Source: Mesorhizobium carmichaelinearum (GTDB lineage: Bacteria; Pseudomonadota; Alphaproteobacteria; Rhizobiales; Rhizobiaceae). From it: a DNA stretch of 64,000 nt. The position numbers and the translations under genes were made by a program. Where the stretch lies: positions 62,001 to 126,000 of the forward strand of contig NZ_FZQR01000009.1 of assembly GCF_900199455.1 (NCBI RefSeq), in the 5' to 3' direction. The notes beneath the pieces were generated by a model that was not told the origin of the DNA, made no database searches, and was given only the letters and a program-made list of their open reading frames with translations. How positions within the stretch are numbered: the first letter of the stretch is position 1; the number at the start of each line of letters is the position of its first letter. Positions 24,176-32,360 of the stretch are shown in pieces.

Positions 24176-24645
24176 ATAAACTGCACCTGGACGATCTCAT
24201 AACCCCTGGCACCGCCGGGCGCATTGACCTCGATGGCGTCGCCGACTTCCTTGCCGATGAGCGCCCGTGCGATCGGCGAGGAGATCGAGATGCGGCCGGA
24301 CTTCACGTCGGCTTCCTGGTCGCCGACGATCTGATAAGTCTTCTTTTCCTCGGTGTCCTCATCGACCAGCACCACGGTGGCGCCGAACTTGACCTTGTCG
24401 CCGCTGAGCTTGGTGACGTCGATCACCTCGGCGCGCGCGATCAGATCCTCGAGCTCGTTGACACGGCCCTCATTGAGGCTCTGCGCCTCCTTGGCGGCAT
24501 GATATTCGGCATTTTCGGATAGGTCGCCATGCGAGCGCGCTTCGGAGATCGCCTCGATGATGCGCGGCCGCTCTTCCTGCTGGCGCCAACGCAGTTCTTC
24601 CTTCAATGACGCGAACCCCTCGCCTGTCATCGGGACCTTGTTCAT
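24172..24645 (-). CDS. greA: Transcription elongation factor GreA
   Basis: A 157-residue GreA that lets stalled RNA polymerase cleave its backtracked transcript. The N-terminal coiled coil (KEELRWRQQEERPRII...) carries the tip motif GDLSENAEYHAAKE (about 40-53) with the catalytic acidic residues. The C-terminal domain ends ISISSPIARALIGKEVGD and PGG...YEI. Length is standard. Its stop TAG is supplied by the right terminal repeat of the palindromic element. Confidence 0.96.
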   Translation of the reverse strand: MNKVPMTGEGFASLKEELRWRQQEERPRIIEAISEARSHGDLSENAEYHAAKEAQSLNEGRVNELEDLIARAEVIDVTKLSGDKVKFGATVVLVDEDTEEKKTYQIVGDQEADVKSGRISISSPIARALIGKEVGDAIEVNAPGGARGYEIVQVQFI

Positions 24646-24865
24646 GATGCCTGACCTTTCCTGCCGCCACCCCCGCGTTTCGGGGAAAGCCTTGTCGATG
24701 GGTACAAAAAGAAAACGGTCCGGCAGCCTCGGGCTAACGGAACCGTTTCACCGCAATTTGCTAAGATATAGCAATCTTCGCGGGTTTTTCACGCCCAAAA
24801 AATCGGTTTTGCAAAAATCATCCCCGATTTCATCAACCGAGGCGGCTAAAGAGACAGAGACAACA

Positions 24866-24894
24866 ATAAAAACGGCCGCGATTGCTCGCGGCCG
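24866..24894 (-). terminator. Intrinsic terminator of TPR gene
   Basis: Minus strand: CGGCCGCG, loop AGCAAT, CGCGGCCG, then TTTTTATTG (24873-24880 with 24887-24894). It lies 25 bases after the TPR gene stop and separates it from greA. Confidence 0.9.
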
Positions 24895-24918
24895 CTTCGG
24901 GAAGCCTCGGGAGCCTGA

Positions 24919-25455
24919 TCAGCTCCGCATGAAATGGTCGATCTGCTCGGACAGCATGCCGTATTCGCGCGATCCCTTGCCGGTGCGCTTCTCGATCTCC
25001 ATCAACTGCTGCTGGGCGCCGGCCAAATCGCCGATCTGCAGATGCGCCTCGCCGAGATATTCACGCACCAGCGTGTAGTTCGGGTCGATGCGCAGCGCTT
25101 CCTCGTAATAGCCAAGGCCGACGGTGACACGGCCGGAATGCCGGTGCGAATAGCCGAGATAGTTGAGGATGCGCGGATCCTGCTTGTTGGCGGCAAGGGT
25201 GAGCACCGAGATCGCCTCATCATAGCGCCCGGCCATCGCCAGCGCATGGCCTGCATCATAAATGCTGTCGTCGTCCAGCATGCCTTCCTGGGGCGCAACA
25301 CACTTTTTCTTCTTCTTGTCCCAGACCTCGCCCTTCTTGCACTGGGTGACGGTCGCATCGCTGCCACCGCTACTGCCCGCCGCGAACACCGGGACGGCGA
25401 AGAACTGCAGCGCGACAAGAGCAGTCGCCGCCTGGATCAGCATTCTTTTATGCAT
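24919..25455 (-). CDS. Exported TPR-repeat protein
   Basis: A 178-residue protein with a signal peptide (about 1-25, ending VPVFAAG). A short Cys-containing segment (TQCKKGEVWDKKKKKCV, about 36-52) follows, then two to three tetratricopeptide repeats (AGHALAMAGRYDEAISVL, LGYSHRHSGRVTVGLGYYEEAL, LGEAHLQIGDLAGAQQQL). TPRs mediate protein contacts, here in the periplasm. ATG at 25455 follows AAGGAGGC. An open frame continues far upstream but has no start signal. No specific partner is visible in the neighbourhood. Confidence 0.87.
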   Translation of the reverse strand: MHKRMLIQAATALVALQFFAVPVFAAGSSGGSDATVTQCKKGEVWDKKKKKCVAPQEGMLDDDSIYDAGHALAMAGRYDEAISVLTLAANKQDPRILNYLGYSHRHSGRVTVGLGYYEEALRIDPNYTLVREYLGEAHLQIGDLAGAQQQLMEIEKRTGKGSREYGMLSEQIDHFMRS

Positions 25456-25596
25456 CGAAGCCTCCTTGAGGGGTGAGAATACAACACTAACGCCAAGCGC
25501 TCCGCGTTTCATCCCGGAAAAACACGCGTGGAGAAGATGAGGTGACGGATGCCGCAAATTCGCTATCATCCGGCAAACGACTGACGGAGACGGCCC

Positions 25597-26022
25597 GTGC
25601 AGCGGCGGCTTGAAAAGGACTGGGACCTTACGATCGGCCCCGACACCGTGCGCCTGTTCATCCTCAAGGCCAAGGCCCTGAGTGCCGCCGTCAACGAGGA
25701 TTATGCCGACGGCGCCGAACACGAGATCGAATTCGACGGCGACACGCACGACAATCATCATCATGACGGCCTTGCCGAGGAAAGTTCGGAAAACCTGACC
25801 GAGGAAGAGCTGCGAGAGCTGATCAACGATCTCAATGTCGACGAGGCGGCCGAACTGATCGCACTCGCCTGGGTCGGCCGTGGCGACTACGACGCTTCGG
25901 AATGGGTGGATGCCGTGACGGCGGCGCGCGAACGCGCCAACAAGCGCACGGCGAAATATCTGCTTGGTATGCCGCTGCTCGCCGATTGGCTCGAAGAAGG
26001 CCTCGAAGCGATCGGCGCGTAA
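25597..26022 (+). CDS. DUF3775-family protein
   Basis: A 141-residue acidic protein matching the DUF3775 pattern: an N-terminal FILKAKALSAAV, a variable acidic His-rich linker (about 45-65), then ELRELINDLNVDEAAELIALAWVGRGDYD and YLLGMPLLADWLEEGLEA. Function unknown. The GTG at 25597 is the first start in frame, preceded by GACGGAGACG. It lies divergent from the TPR gene and 76 bases before the extensin-like gene in the same direction. Confidence 0.8.
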   Translation: MQRRLEKDWDLTIGPDTVRLFILKAKALSAAVNEDYADGAEHEIEFDGDTHDNHHHDGLAEESSENLTEEELRELINDLNVDEAAELIALAWVGRGDYDASEWVDAVTAARERANKRTAKYLLGMPLLADWLEEGLEAIGA

Positions 26023-26098
26023 CGCAGCGGTAACCGATTGTGATCGCCGCGAAGCATCTGTCCAGGCAACTTCGGCATGCCGGCGCCGTTTCGGATCG

Positions 26099-27265
26099 AT
26101 GGCAACGCTGAGCTTCTCCCGATTTTGCACCTTGGCGCTGCCTCTGGCGGCTGCGGTCCTGCTGGTGGCGCCGGCCGACGCCAGACATCGTCACAGGCAT
26201 TACCAGCCGCTATCCCCTCGGATGGATCAGTCGTCGACACAGCGTCTGGACCAGCAGCCGAGGGTCAAACGGCGCGTGAGAGCGCAGGGTAAGCAGCCGC
26301 CAAAGCAGGCGCCACAGGAAACGCAGGAGCAGCAAACCTCGCCCGCCGATGTTCCAGTACCCGAGCCGCGTCCCACGGACGCGCCAAAGGCCGACGCCGC
26401 ACCGGCGCAAGAGCAAAAGACGGAAGGTCCAAAGGTCCCGGACGCCTCCAACCAGCTCAATGAAGAAAAGTCTCGTCAGGCAAAGCAGGCACGCCCCGAG
26501 CCGTCAGCCCCCGAACCTTCGGCCCGAGAGCCGTCAACCGAAACGGAAAGCGAGCCGGAGCCGCCGGCCGAGGTGCCGATCCCGACACAAAGGCCCGACA
26601 CCGCTGAACCTGAGGCTCAGCCGCCGGCTGTTGCGCCGCAGCCGCCTGAAAAACCGGCGGATGCCGGCGACGAGAAGATGCTTCCCGACCCGCGTTCGGC
26701 CGACCGGCCCGGCGAAAAGATGCCAGCCGAGGAAGTCGCCTGCCGCGCGCGGCTGAAGGCGCTCGGCGTCGAATTCGAGGAACACAAGGCGGAAAGCAGT
26801 CCCGAAATCGGCTGCGCGATCCCCTACCCCCTTGTGCTGAAGAGCCTTGGCAAGTCGATCGCGATTTCCCCCGGCACCGAGCTCAACTGCCCGATGGCCG
26901 AGGCAGCGGCGCGGTTTGCCGCCGACGTCATTCAGCCGGCGGCGAAAGCCGAATTCGGCGCCGACCTCAAGTCGATCAACCAGGCTTCGGCCTTCGTCTG
27001 CCGGCCGCGCCACGGCACCCGGAAACTGTCGGAGCACGCCTTCGGCAACGCGCTCGACATCGCCAGCTTCACACTCTCGGACGGAAAGAAGGTCGAGGTC
27101 GGTCCAACGCCGCCGGAGAAGGACGGCAAATTCCTCAACGCCGTCCGCAAGGCCGCCTGCGGGCCCTTCAAGACCGTGCTCGGACCCGGCGCCGACGCGG
27201 ACCACGCCTTGCATTTCCATCTTGATCTCGAACCGCGTAGGCATGGCGGCACGTTCTGCCAATAA
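26099..27265 (+). CDS. Extensin-like C-terminal domain protein with Pro-rich linker
   Basis: A 388-residue exported protein: a signal peptide (about 1-28, ending APADA), a long Pro/Glu/Gln-rich linker (about 35-215), then an extensin-like domain (about 220-385). The domain has the LAS-type metal-site pattern SEHAFGNALDIASF and the terminal DADHALHFHLD, with paired Cys. Such domains are related to D-Ala-D-Ala carboxypeptidase/VanY folds and probably act on or bind the cell wall. The linker could span the periplasm. ATG at 26099 precedes the signal peptide. A paralogue lies 0.6 kb downstream. Confidence 0.87.
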   Translation: MATLSFSRFCTLALPLAAAVLLVAPADARHRHRHYQPLSPRMDQSSTQRLDQQPRVKRRVRAQGKQPPKQAPQETQEQQTSPADVPVPEPRPTDAPKADAAPAQEQKTEGPKVPDASNQLNEEKSRQAKQARPEPSAPEPSAREPSTETESEPEPPAEVPIPTQRPDTAEPEAQPPAVAPQPPEKPADAGDEKMLPDPRSADRPGEKMPAEEVACRARLKALGVEFEEHKAESSPEIGCAIPYPLVLKSLGKSIAISPGTELNCPMAEAAARFAADVIQPAAKAEFGADLKSINQASAFVCRPRHGTRKLSEHAFGNALDIASFTLSDGKKVEVGPTPPEKDGKFLNAVRKAACGPFKTVLGPGADADHALHFHLDLEPRRHGGTFCQ

Positions 27266-27466
27266 AGTCGCCCGTCGCGCGCCGCATGCGGTTCTAGCGC
27301 CTGAACTATCGAACCCTCAACTGTTTCCAAGCTTGTTCCAGAATTGGAATTGATCTAGCTAGATTGGCCATGTGGCTGTTGTGAGCCATCACCTCATCTA
27401 CCACGGGGTGTCAGGTAACAGCATCATGAATCCTCCACCGTCCCAACAGGCCTCAAGGAAAATCAA

Positions 27467-27706
27467 GTGAAACATGCGGCGTTTATTTTGCTGTCTCTGG
27501 CTGTTTTGCTCATGCCGAGCATCACTGCTGCCTCGTCGCACACCAAAAAGCACACACATCATCACAGGCATGAAAAAATTGCCAAACCTGCAAACCGTGC
27601 AAAACCTATGCCTTTGTATCAGCAGATCCAGCATCGGCACTACAAGGGGAAGGATCTGTGCTGGCGCATGTACAACGGCAACCTGATAGACATTTGCGTC
27701 GGATAA
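27467..27706 (+). CDS. Small exported His-rich protein
   Basis: A 79-residue protein with a signal peptide (about 1-22) and a basic, His-rich stretch (KKHTHHHRH, about 27-35). It ends in a short Cys-containing segment (DLCWRMYNGNLIDICVG). I do not recognise the family. The His cluster could bind metal. It sits between two extensin-like genes; the surrounding DNA is a little less GC-rich than the genes around it. Confidence 0.6.
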   Translation: MKHAAFILLSLAVLLMPSITAASSHTKKHTHHHRHEKIAKPANRAKPMPLYQQIQHRHYKGKDLCWRMYNGNLIDICVG

Positions 27707-27857
27707 GTCAGTCGAACAGGAGTAGCTCGGCGCTTGCGTCGGTAGCTGTGCCGCATAAGGCTGGCCGCAATTCAGCCGCAGGCGTGAACGCGGGCGCTGA
27801 GTTTTCCTTTACCCTTGATCGTTAAAATGCCGGATATCCAGAATTAGGATTCCGCCA

Positions 27858-28664
27858 ATGGCCGGCAAATTTCGCGCCGTGTTTTCCGCCACCGCGCGCC
27901 GATCGAAACCCGTGACGCTGCTGGCCGCCGGCCTCGCCGTCGCGGCGGTTTCGGCCTGCAACACCGGCAGCGTGCTATCGCTGCAACCGGCTGTCGATGT
28001 CGGCGCACAAACTTCGGCCGTGCCGCAATATACGGGCATGCAGCGGCTTGTCCCCTCCAACCCCTACATGACGCAGGCCGCCTATCCGCGCGTGGATACC
28101 CCGATGTCACCGGCTGAACAGATACCCGCCAGCGAAATCGATTGCCGCCAGCAGTTGAAGCGCCTCGATGTCGCCTACACCGACCTGGCGCCGATCCATG
28201 AAGGCCAGTGCGGCATCGACTATCCCGTCAAGGTCACGGCCATCGGCAGTGTCGAGATGAAGCCCGCCGCGACGCTGACCTGCGACATGGCCGCCACCTT
28301 CGCCGCCTGGACGAAGAATGAACTCGTTCCCTCCGCCCGCTGGCGCTACTTCTCCGGCGTCAAGACCATCCACCAGGGCTCCAGCTATTCCTGCCGCAAC
28401 ATCGCCGGCGAAGGTGTTTTGTCCGAGCACGGCAAGGGCAACGCGCTCGACGTCATGAGCATCGAGCTCAACAATGGCGACGACATCGACGTCCGCAAGC
28501 CCGGCCTGTTCGCCTTCCGCACCCGCGGCTTCCTCAACAATGTGCGCGCCGATGGCTGCCAGTATTTCACCACCGTGCTCGGCCCCGGCTACAATTACGA
28601 CCACCGCAACCATTTCCATTTCGACATCAAGAACCGCAAGAACGGCTATCGCGCCTGCCGCTAG
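27858..28664 (+). CDS. Extensin-like lipoprotein
   Basis: A 268-residue extensin-family protein. The N-terminus has a lipobox (AVSAC, Cys34), so it is probably a lipoprotein. The domain (about 95-265) has the metal-site pattern LSEHGKGNALDVMSI and the terminal YDHRNHFHFDI, and conserved Cys pairs. It is a paralogue of the protein at 26099-27265 but without the long Pro-rich linker. A role in peptidoglycan or envelope remodelling is inferred. The stop is 7 bases from the convergent chaC stop. Confidence 0.88.
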   Translation: MAGKFRAVFSATARRSKPVTLLAAGLAVAAVSACNTGSVLSLQPAVDVGAQTSAVPQYTGMQRLVPSNPYMTQAAYPRVDTPMSPAEQIPASEIDCRQQLKRLDVAYTDLAPIHEGQCGIDYPVKVTAIGSVEMKPAATLTCDMAATFAAWTKNELVPSARWRYFSGVKTIHQGSSYSCRNIAGEGVLSEHGKGNALDVMSIELNNGDDIDVRKPGLFAFRTRGFLNNVRADGCQYFTTVLGPGYNYDHRNHFHFDIKNRKNGYRACR

Positions 28665-28671
28665 CAAATGA

Positions 28672-29484
28672 TCACGCGGGTTCCGCGCCAGCGGTGGAAG
28701 CGATGATTTGCCGTGCCACGAGATCCTGGATTCGCCAGAGATTCCGGTCGTGGATACCGCTTTCCTCCAGCTTGCTGACAGTCCGGAACAGATACTGCGC
28801 CGACGAGCCCCAATGTCCGGCGGCCCGCGCCAGCGTATCCGCAACCTGCTCGGGCGGCAGCCGTCCTGCATAGGCCATGCCGTCCGGCGCGGCGACGAAG
28901 GCCAGGGCGCGTAGCGGACCGTCCCTCGTCTGAACCTTGATCCAGCGTGGCACATTGGTTGGCGGGTTGGCATCGATCTCGCGGCGCATCAACTGGCCGA
29001 TTTGCCCGAAATGATCTTCCACGGGCAGCCGGTAGACAATGCCGTTGCAACTGCCACCGCGGTCGAGAGCCAGCATCAGGGCCGGCAATTCGCGGGTGCC
29101 GCGCCAGCGCGTCAGTTTCAGACAGAATGAGCGATGCCACCCCAGTGCCGTGGCCGGGCGCTGCTCGACAGGAACGAATTCAGGATTCCAGATCAGCGAG
29201 CCGTAGGCAAACACCCACAGCGCTTCAGGCCGGTATTGCGACAAGAGCTGCTCGACAAGACTGTCGAACTCCGCATCCGTGTGCTCAGCTGTTCCAGGCT
29301 CGGGGCCGGGATCCGGTTCAATACGCTCGACCCTGGCGACAAGGTCGGCTGTCAACGCCATCGGTCCGCGGCCTGCCGATTTCCCCTTCATTTCCGCCCC
29401 CGCGCAAAACGATGGCCGACGATAGACCGGCTGCGCATCGCTGGCCATTGATTTCCAGGGACCGTCAGGCAACAGATACCGCAC
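28672..29484 (-). CDS. ChaC-like gamma-glutamylcyclotransferase
   Basis: A 270-residue protein with the ChaC core: VFAYGSLIWNPEF near residue 90, GWHRSFCLKLTRWRGT, GGSCNGIVYRLP. ChaC enzymes cleave glutathione to 5-oxoproline and Cys-Gly. GTG at 29484 is chosen because AAGGAGG lies eight bases upstream of it. An ATG at 29502 would place that ribosome-binding site inside the gene, and a later start at MALTADL (about residue 42) would match the shorter family members. The gene is divergent from the LssY-type gene with only 16 bases between starts. Confidence 0.83.
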   Translation of the reverse strand: MRYLLPDGPWKSMASDAQPVYRRPSFCAGAEMKGKSAGRGPMALTADLVARVERIEPDPGPEPGTAEHTDAEFDSLVEQLLSQYRPEALWVFAYGSLIWNPEFVPVEQRPATALGWHRSFCLKLTRWRGTRELPALMLALDRGGSCNGIVYRLPVEDHFGQIGQLMRREIDANPPTNVPRWIKVQTRDGPLRALAFVAAPDGMAYAGRLPPEQVADTLARAAGHWGSSAQYLFRTVSKLEESGIHDRNLWRIQDLVARQIIASTAGAEPA

Positions 29485-29500
29485 GAATCGAGCCTCCTTC

Positions 29501-30211
29501 ATGAGCCAACGAAGCCTTCGGCGACGCGCGACAATCTGGCTGGCGTCTTTACTGGGCGCCTGGGTCGCGCTTGCCTATGTCGCGGCGGCGGAATTCTGGA
29601 CGTTCCGGGAGCGCGGTTTTCGCGACCAGCGCTTCGAAATGGTGACCCACACGCCGCAAGGCATTCCCGGCGACCCCATCAATATCGGCCTTGTCGGCAC
29701 CGAGAGGGAGGTGGTCCACGCCTTCGCCGTTGCCGGTTGGGACACCGCTGACGCCGTCACTTTGAGAACCGCCATCGACATCGGCGAAAGTGTCTTGTTT
29801 TCCCGCCCCTATCCCGATGCGCCGATGAGCCGCCTGCTGTTCGAAGGCCGCGCCCAGGATCTCGCTTTCGAAAAGCCGGTCGGCGACAGTGCCGACCGGC
29901 GCCACCACGTCCGTTTCTGGCAGACGGATACGGTTGGCGACGACGGCCGCCCGCTCTGGCTGGGTGCCGCCAGCTTCGATCGCGGCGTCGGCCTCAGCCA
30001 CGACACCGGCGCGATCACCCATCACATCGGTCCGGATATCGATGCCGAACGCGACTTCCTGATCGGCGACCTCAACGCAGCCGGTCTGCTGGCATCGACC
30101 AGCGAGATGGCAGGCATCGGCGCCACCAAAACCGGACGCAATGGCGGCGGCGACCCCTATTTCACCGACGGCAAGGCAATCATCGGCGTGTTGAAGCAGC
30201 AGCAGCAGTGA
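29501..30211 (+). CDS. LssY C-terminal domain protein
   Basis: A 236-residue protein with one N-terminal membrane segment (about 11-31) and an LssY-C domain: GDPINIGLVGTEREVVHAF, SRPYPDAPMSRLLFEGRAQDLAFEKP, RRHHVRFWQTD and HHIGPDIDAERDFLI. In other proteins this domain is fused to a DedA/PAP2 membrane part; here it stands alone. Function is unknown; an envelope location is inferred. A poly-Gln tail (KQQQQ) ends the protein. No good ribosome-binding site precedes the ATG. Confidence 0.82.
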   Translation: MSQRSLRRRATIWLASLLGAWVALAYVAAAEFWTFRERGFRDQRFEMVTHTPQGIPGDPINIGLVGTEREVVHAFAVAGWDTADAVTLRTAIDIGESVLFSRPYPDAPMSRLLFEGRAQDLAFEKPVGDSADRRHHVRFWQTDTVGDDGRPLWLGAASFDRGVGLSHDTGAITHHIGPDIDAERDFLIGDLNAAGLLASTSEMAGIGATKTGRNGGGDPYFTDGKAIIGVLKQQQQ

Positions 30212-30224
30212 TCGGACGCAGAGG

Positions 30225-31247
30225 TCAGGTCGTAGTAATCACGATCTTGCCGAACGGCCCCTTCTCCAGATGCAGCAGAGCCTGCGGCACCTCGTCAAAG
30301 CCAAAGACCTTGTCGATGACCGGCTTGATGCCGAGCGCCTCGATCGCCCCGTTCATCCGCTCGAAGGACCGGCGATGGCCGATCGACAGGCCCTGCACGA
30401 CAAGACGGTTGCGTATGAAGGGCAGGATCGGGAAACTGAGCTCCATCGAACCCAGGAGACCGATGATCGAGAGGCGGCCGTCGGCGGCCAGCGCATTCAG
30501 CGATCGCCGCGCATTGTCGCCGCCGACCATTTCCAGCACGTGGTTGATACCCAGCCCGTCGGTCAGTTCACGCGCGGCCTCGTCCCATGCCGGCCGCGTG
30601 CGATAGTTGATCACCCGCCAGGCACCGAGTTCCCTCGCGCGCTTCAATTTCTCGTAGCTGCTCGAGGTGACGATGGCGCGCAAACCAAATGCCTTGGCGA
30701 ACTGCAGCGCGAACAGCGACACGCCGCCTGTGCCCTGGATGAGAATGGTCTGGCCCGCCACCGGCCTTGTCACCTCGGCCATCGCAAACCAGGCCGTCAG
30801 CGCCGCGATCGGCAGCGTCGCCGCCTCGCTATCACTGAGCGATGGCGGCGCCAGCACGGCGGCCTCCTCGCCAAAGACAACATGGTCCGAAAGCATGCCC
30901 GGCAGCGAGGAACCGAGCGTATGCTTGTGCAGCACCGGCGGCGCATCGCCATCCGGCCAATCGGCGATGACCTGGCCGAGCACGCGCTGCCCGACCTTGA
31001 AGCGGCTGACCGCGCTGCCGACAGCCACCACCTCGCCCACCGCATCCGATGTCGGCACGAAGGGAAAGGTGACGTCAGGGATCAGCATGCCGTCGACGAT
31101 CAGTCTGTCCTTGTAGTTGAGCGACACGGCTTTCGTGCGCACCAGAAGCTCGTGCGGCCCGGGTTCAGGGATCTTGCCCGTCACCTGGCTCAGCCTGGAC
31201 AGGCCGAAACCGCTCATCTGCCAGGATCGGTTGATTTGGGTGCTCAT
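30225..31247 (-). CDS. Zinc-independent alcohol dehydrogenase/quinone reductase-like MDR protein
   Basis: A 340-residue medium-chain dehydrogenase/reductase. The GroES-like half has LNYKDRLIVDGM and GEVVAVGSAV, and the Rossmann half has the nucleotide site IQGTGGVSLFALQFAKAFG. The zinc ligands of true alcohol dehydrogenases are not visible, so it is more like an NADPH-dependent quinone or enal reductase. ATG at 31247 begins MSTQINRSW; an earlier start is less likely. It is divergent from a LysR gene, which probably controls it. The 3' end is 13 bases from the convergent LssY gene. Confidence 0.86.
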   Translation of the reverse strand: MSTQINRSWQMSGFGLSRLSQVTGKIPEPGPHELLVRTKAVSLNYKDRLIVDGMLIPDVTFPFVPTSDAVGEVVAVGSAVSRFKVGQRVLGQVIADWPDGDAPPVLHKHTLGSSLPGMLSDHVVFGEEAAVLAPPSLSDSEAATLPIAALTAWFAMAEVTRPVAGQTILIQGTGGVSLFALQFAKAFGLRAIVTSSSYEKLKRARELGAWRVINYRTRPAWDEAARELTDGLGINHVLEMVGGDNARRSLNALAADGRLSIIGLLGSMELSFPILPFIRNRLVVQGLSIGHRRSFERMNGAIEALGIKPVIDKVFGFDEVPQALLHLEKGPFGKIVITTT

Positions 31248-31372
31248 GTCCGTCGCGCTCCGTGATTGATGGCCACGCGAGACATTTATGCCTTTCAACT
31301 ATGGAAAATAGGGCTCCCATGCGGCATATTGGATGACTGATTGAGGACTAGAATTCGCCAATTGGAATCGCC

Positions 31373-32287
31373 ATGGAACCGGCTGACCTGCAAGGCATCG
31401 TCGCATTCGTCCAGGCCGTGGAAGCCGGCAGCTTCACCGGCGCCGGCGAGCGGCTGCACGTAACGAAGTCGGCGATCGGCAAGTCGGTCGCCCAATTGGA
31501 GCAGCGGCTCGGCGTTCGCCTGCTCAACCGCACCACCCGCAGCCTCAGCCCGACCAGCGAAGGCGTGAGCTATTATGAGGCCTGCGTCAGGGCGCTGGCC
31601 GAGATCGAAACAGCGCAGTCGCTGCTCGCCGCGCGCCGGCAGATCCCCTCTGGCCGGCTGCGCATCGACGTACCGCTCGCCTTTGGCCGGCGCTGCGTCG
31701 CGCCCGTCCTGTTCGAGATTTCCAGGAAATTCCCCGAGTTGACGGTGGAAATCTCCTTCAACGACCGCCGCGTCGACCTGATCGAGGAGGGCATCGATCT
31801 CGCCATCCGCATGGGAGAACTGAACGACAGCCTGTCGCTCGCCGCCAGACGCATCTATGCACAGCGCTCGGCCATCTGTGCGGCGCCTGCCTATCTCAGG
31901 GAACATGGTTCGCCGCGATCGGTCGAGGATCTCGACCGGCACAGCGTCATCGGTTACGGCCGCGAGGGCATCGTCCGTCCCTGGGTGATCAGGCATGGCG
32001 ACGGCCATCTGACGACCTTCGTCCCCAAGGCGCGGCTGGTTCTCGGCCATGGCGAGCCGCTGCTCGATGCCGCCCTGGCCGGCTGCGGCATCGCCTTCCT
32101 GCCGACATGGCTGGCAGCCGACAGCCTCAGGCAGGGCGACCTCGAAATGGTCCTGTCAGATTGTGTGGTGGAAAACGTTGTCGTGCACGCCGTCTGGCCG
32201 GTGACGCGCGCGCTCACGCCAAAGATACGGGTTGTCGTCGACGCCCTCGTCGAACATTTTTCGGCGCCGGGCTGGGACAATGCCTGA
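31373..32287 (+). CDS. LysR-family regulator of the divergent dehydrogenase
   Basis: A 304-residue LysR-type regulator with the N-terminal helix-turn-helix (FVQAVEAGSFTGAGERL, VTKSAIGKSVAQLEQRLG, LLNRTTRSLSPT) and a LysR substrate-binding domain. The LNRTTR block marks the CrgA/DsdC-like group that often controls an adjacent, divergent oxidoreductase. The 125-base gap to the dehydrogenase contains CCAATTGG at 31357-31364 as a possible part of the operator. The inducer is unknown. Confidence 0.9.
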   Translation: MEPADLQGIVAFVQAVEAGSFTGAGERLHVTKSAIGKSVAQLEQRLGVRLLNRTTRSLSPTSEGVSYYEACVRALAEIETAQSLLAARRQIPSGRLRIDVPLAFGRRCVAPVLFEISRKFPELTVEISFNDRRVDLIEEGIDLAIRMGELNDSLSLAARRIYAQRSAICAAPAYLREHGSPRSVEDLDRHSVIGYGREGIVRPWVIRHGDGHLTTFVPKARLVLGHGEPLLDAALAGCGIAFLPTWLAADSLRQGDLEMVLSDCVVENVVVHAVWPVTRALTPKIRVVVDALVEHFSAPGWDNA

Positions 32288-32360
32288 AAGACACGTGTCA
32301 TATTCTAAAAATGGCAGCCCGCTATTTTCGAGCGGCCCGCGGCAATGCTATTGAGCCCTC

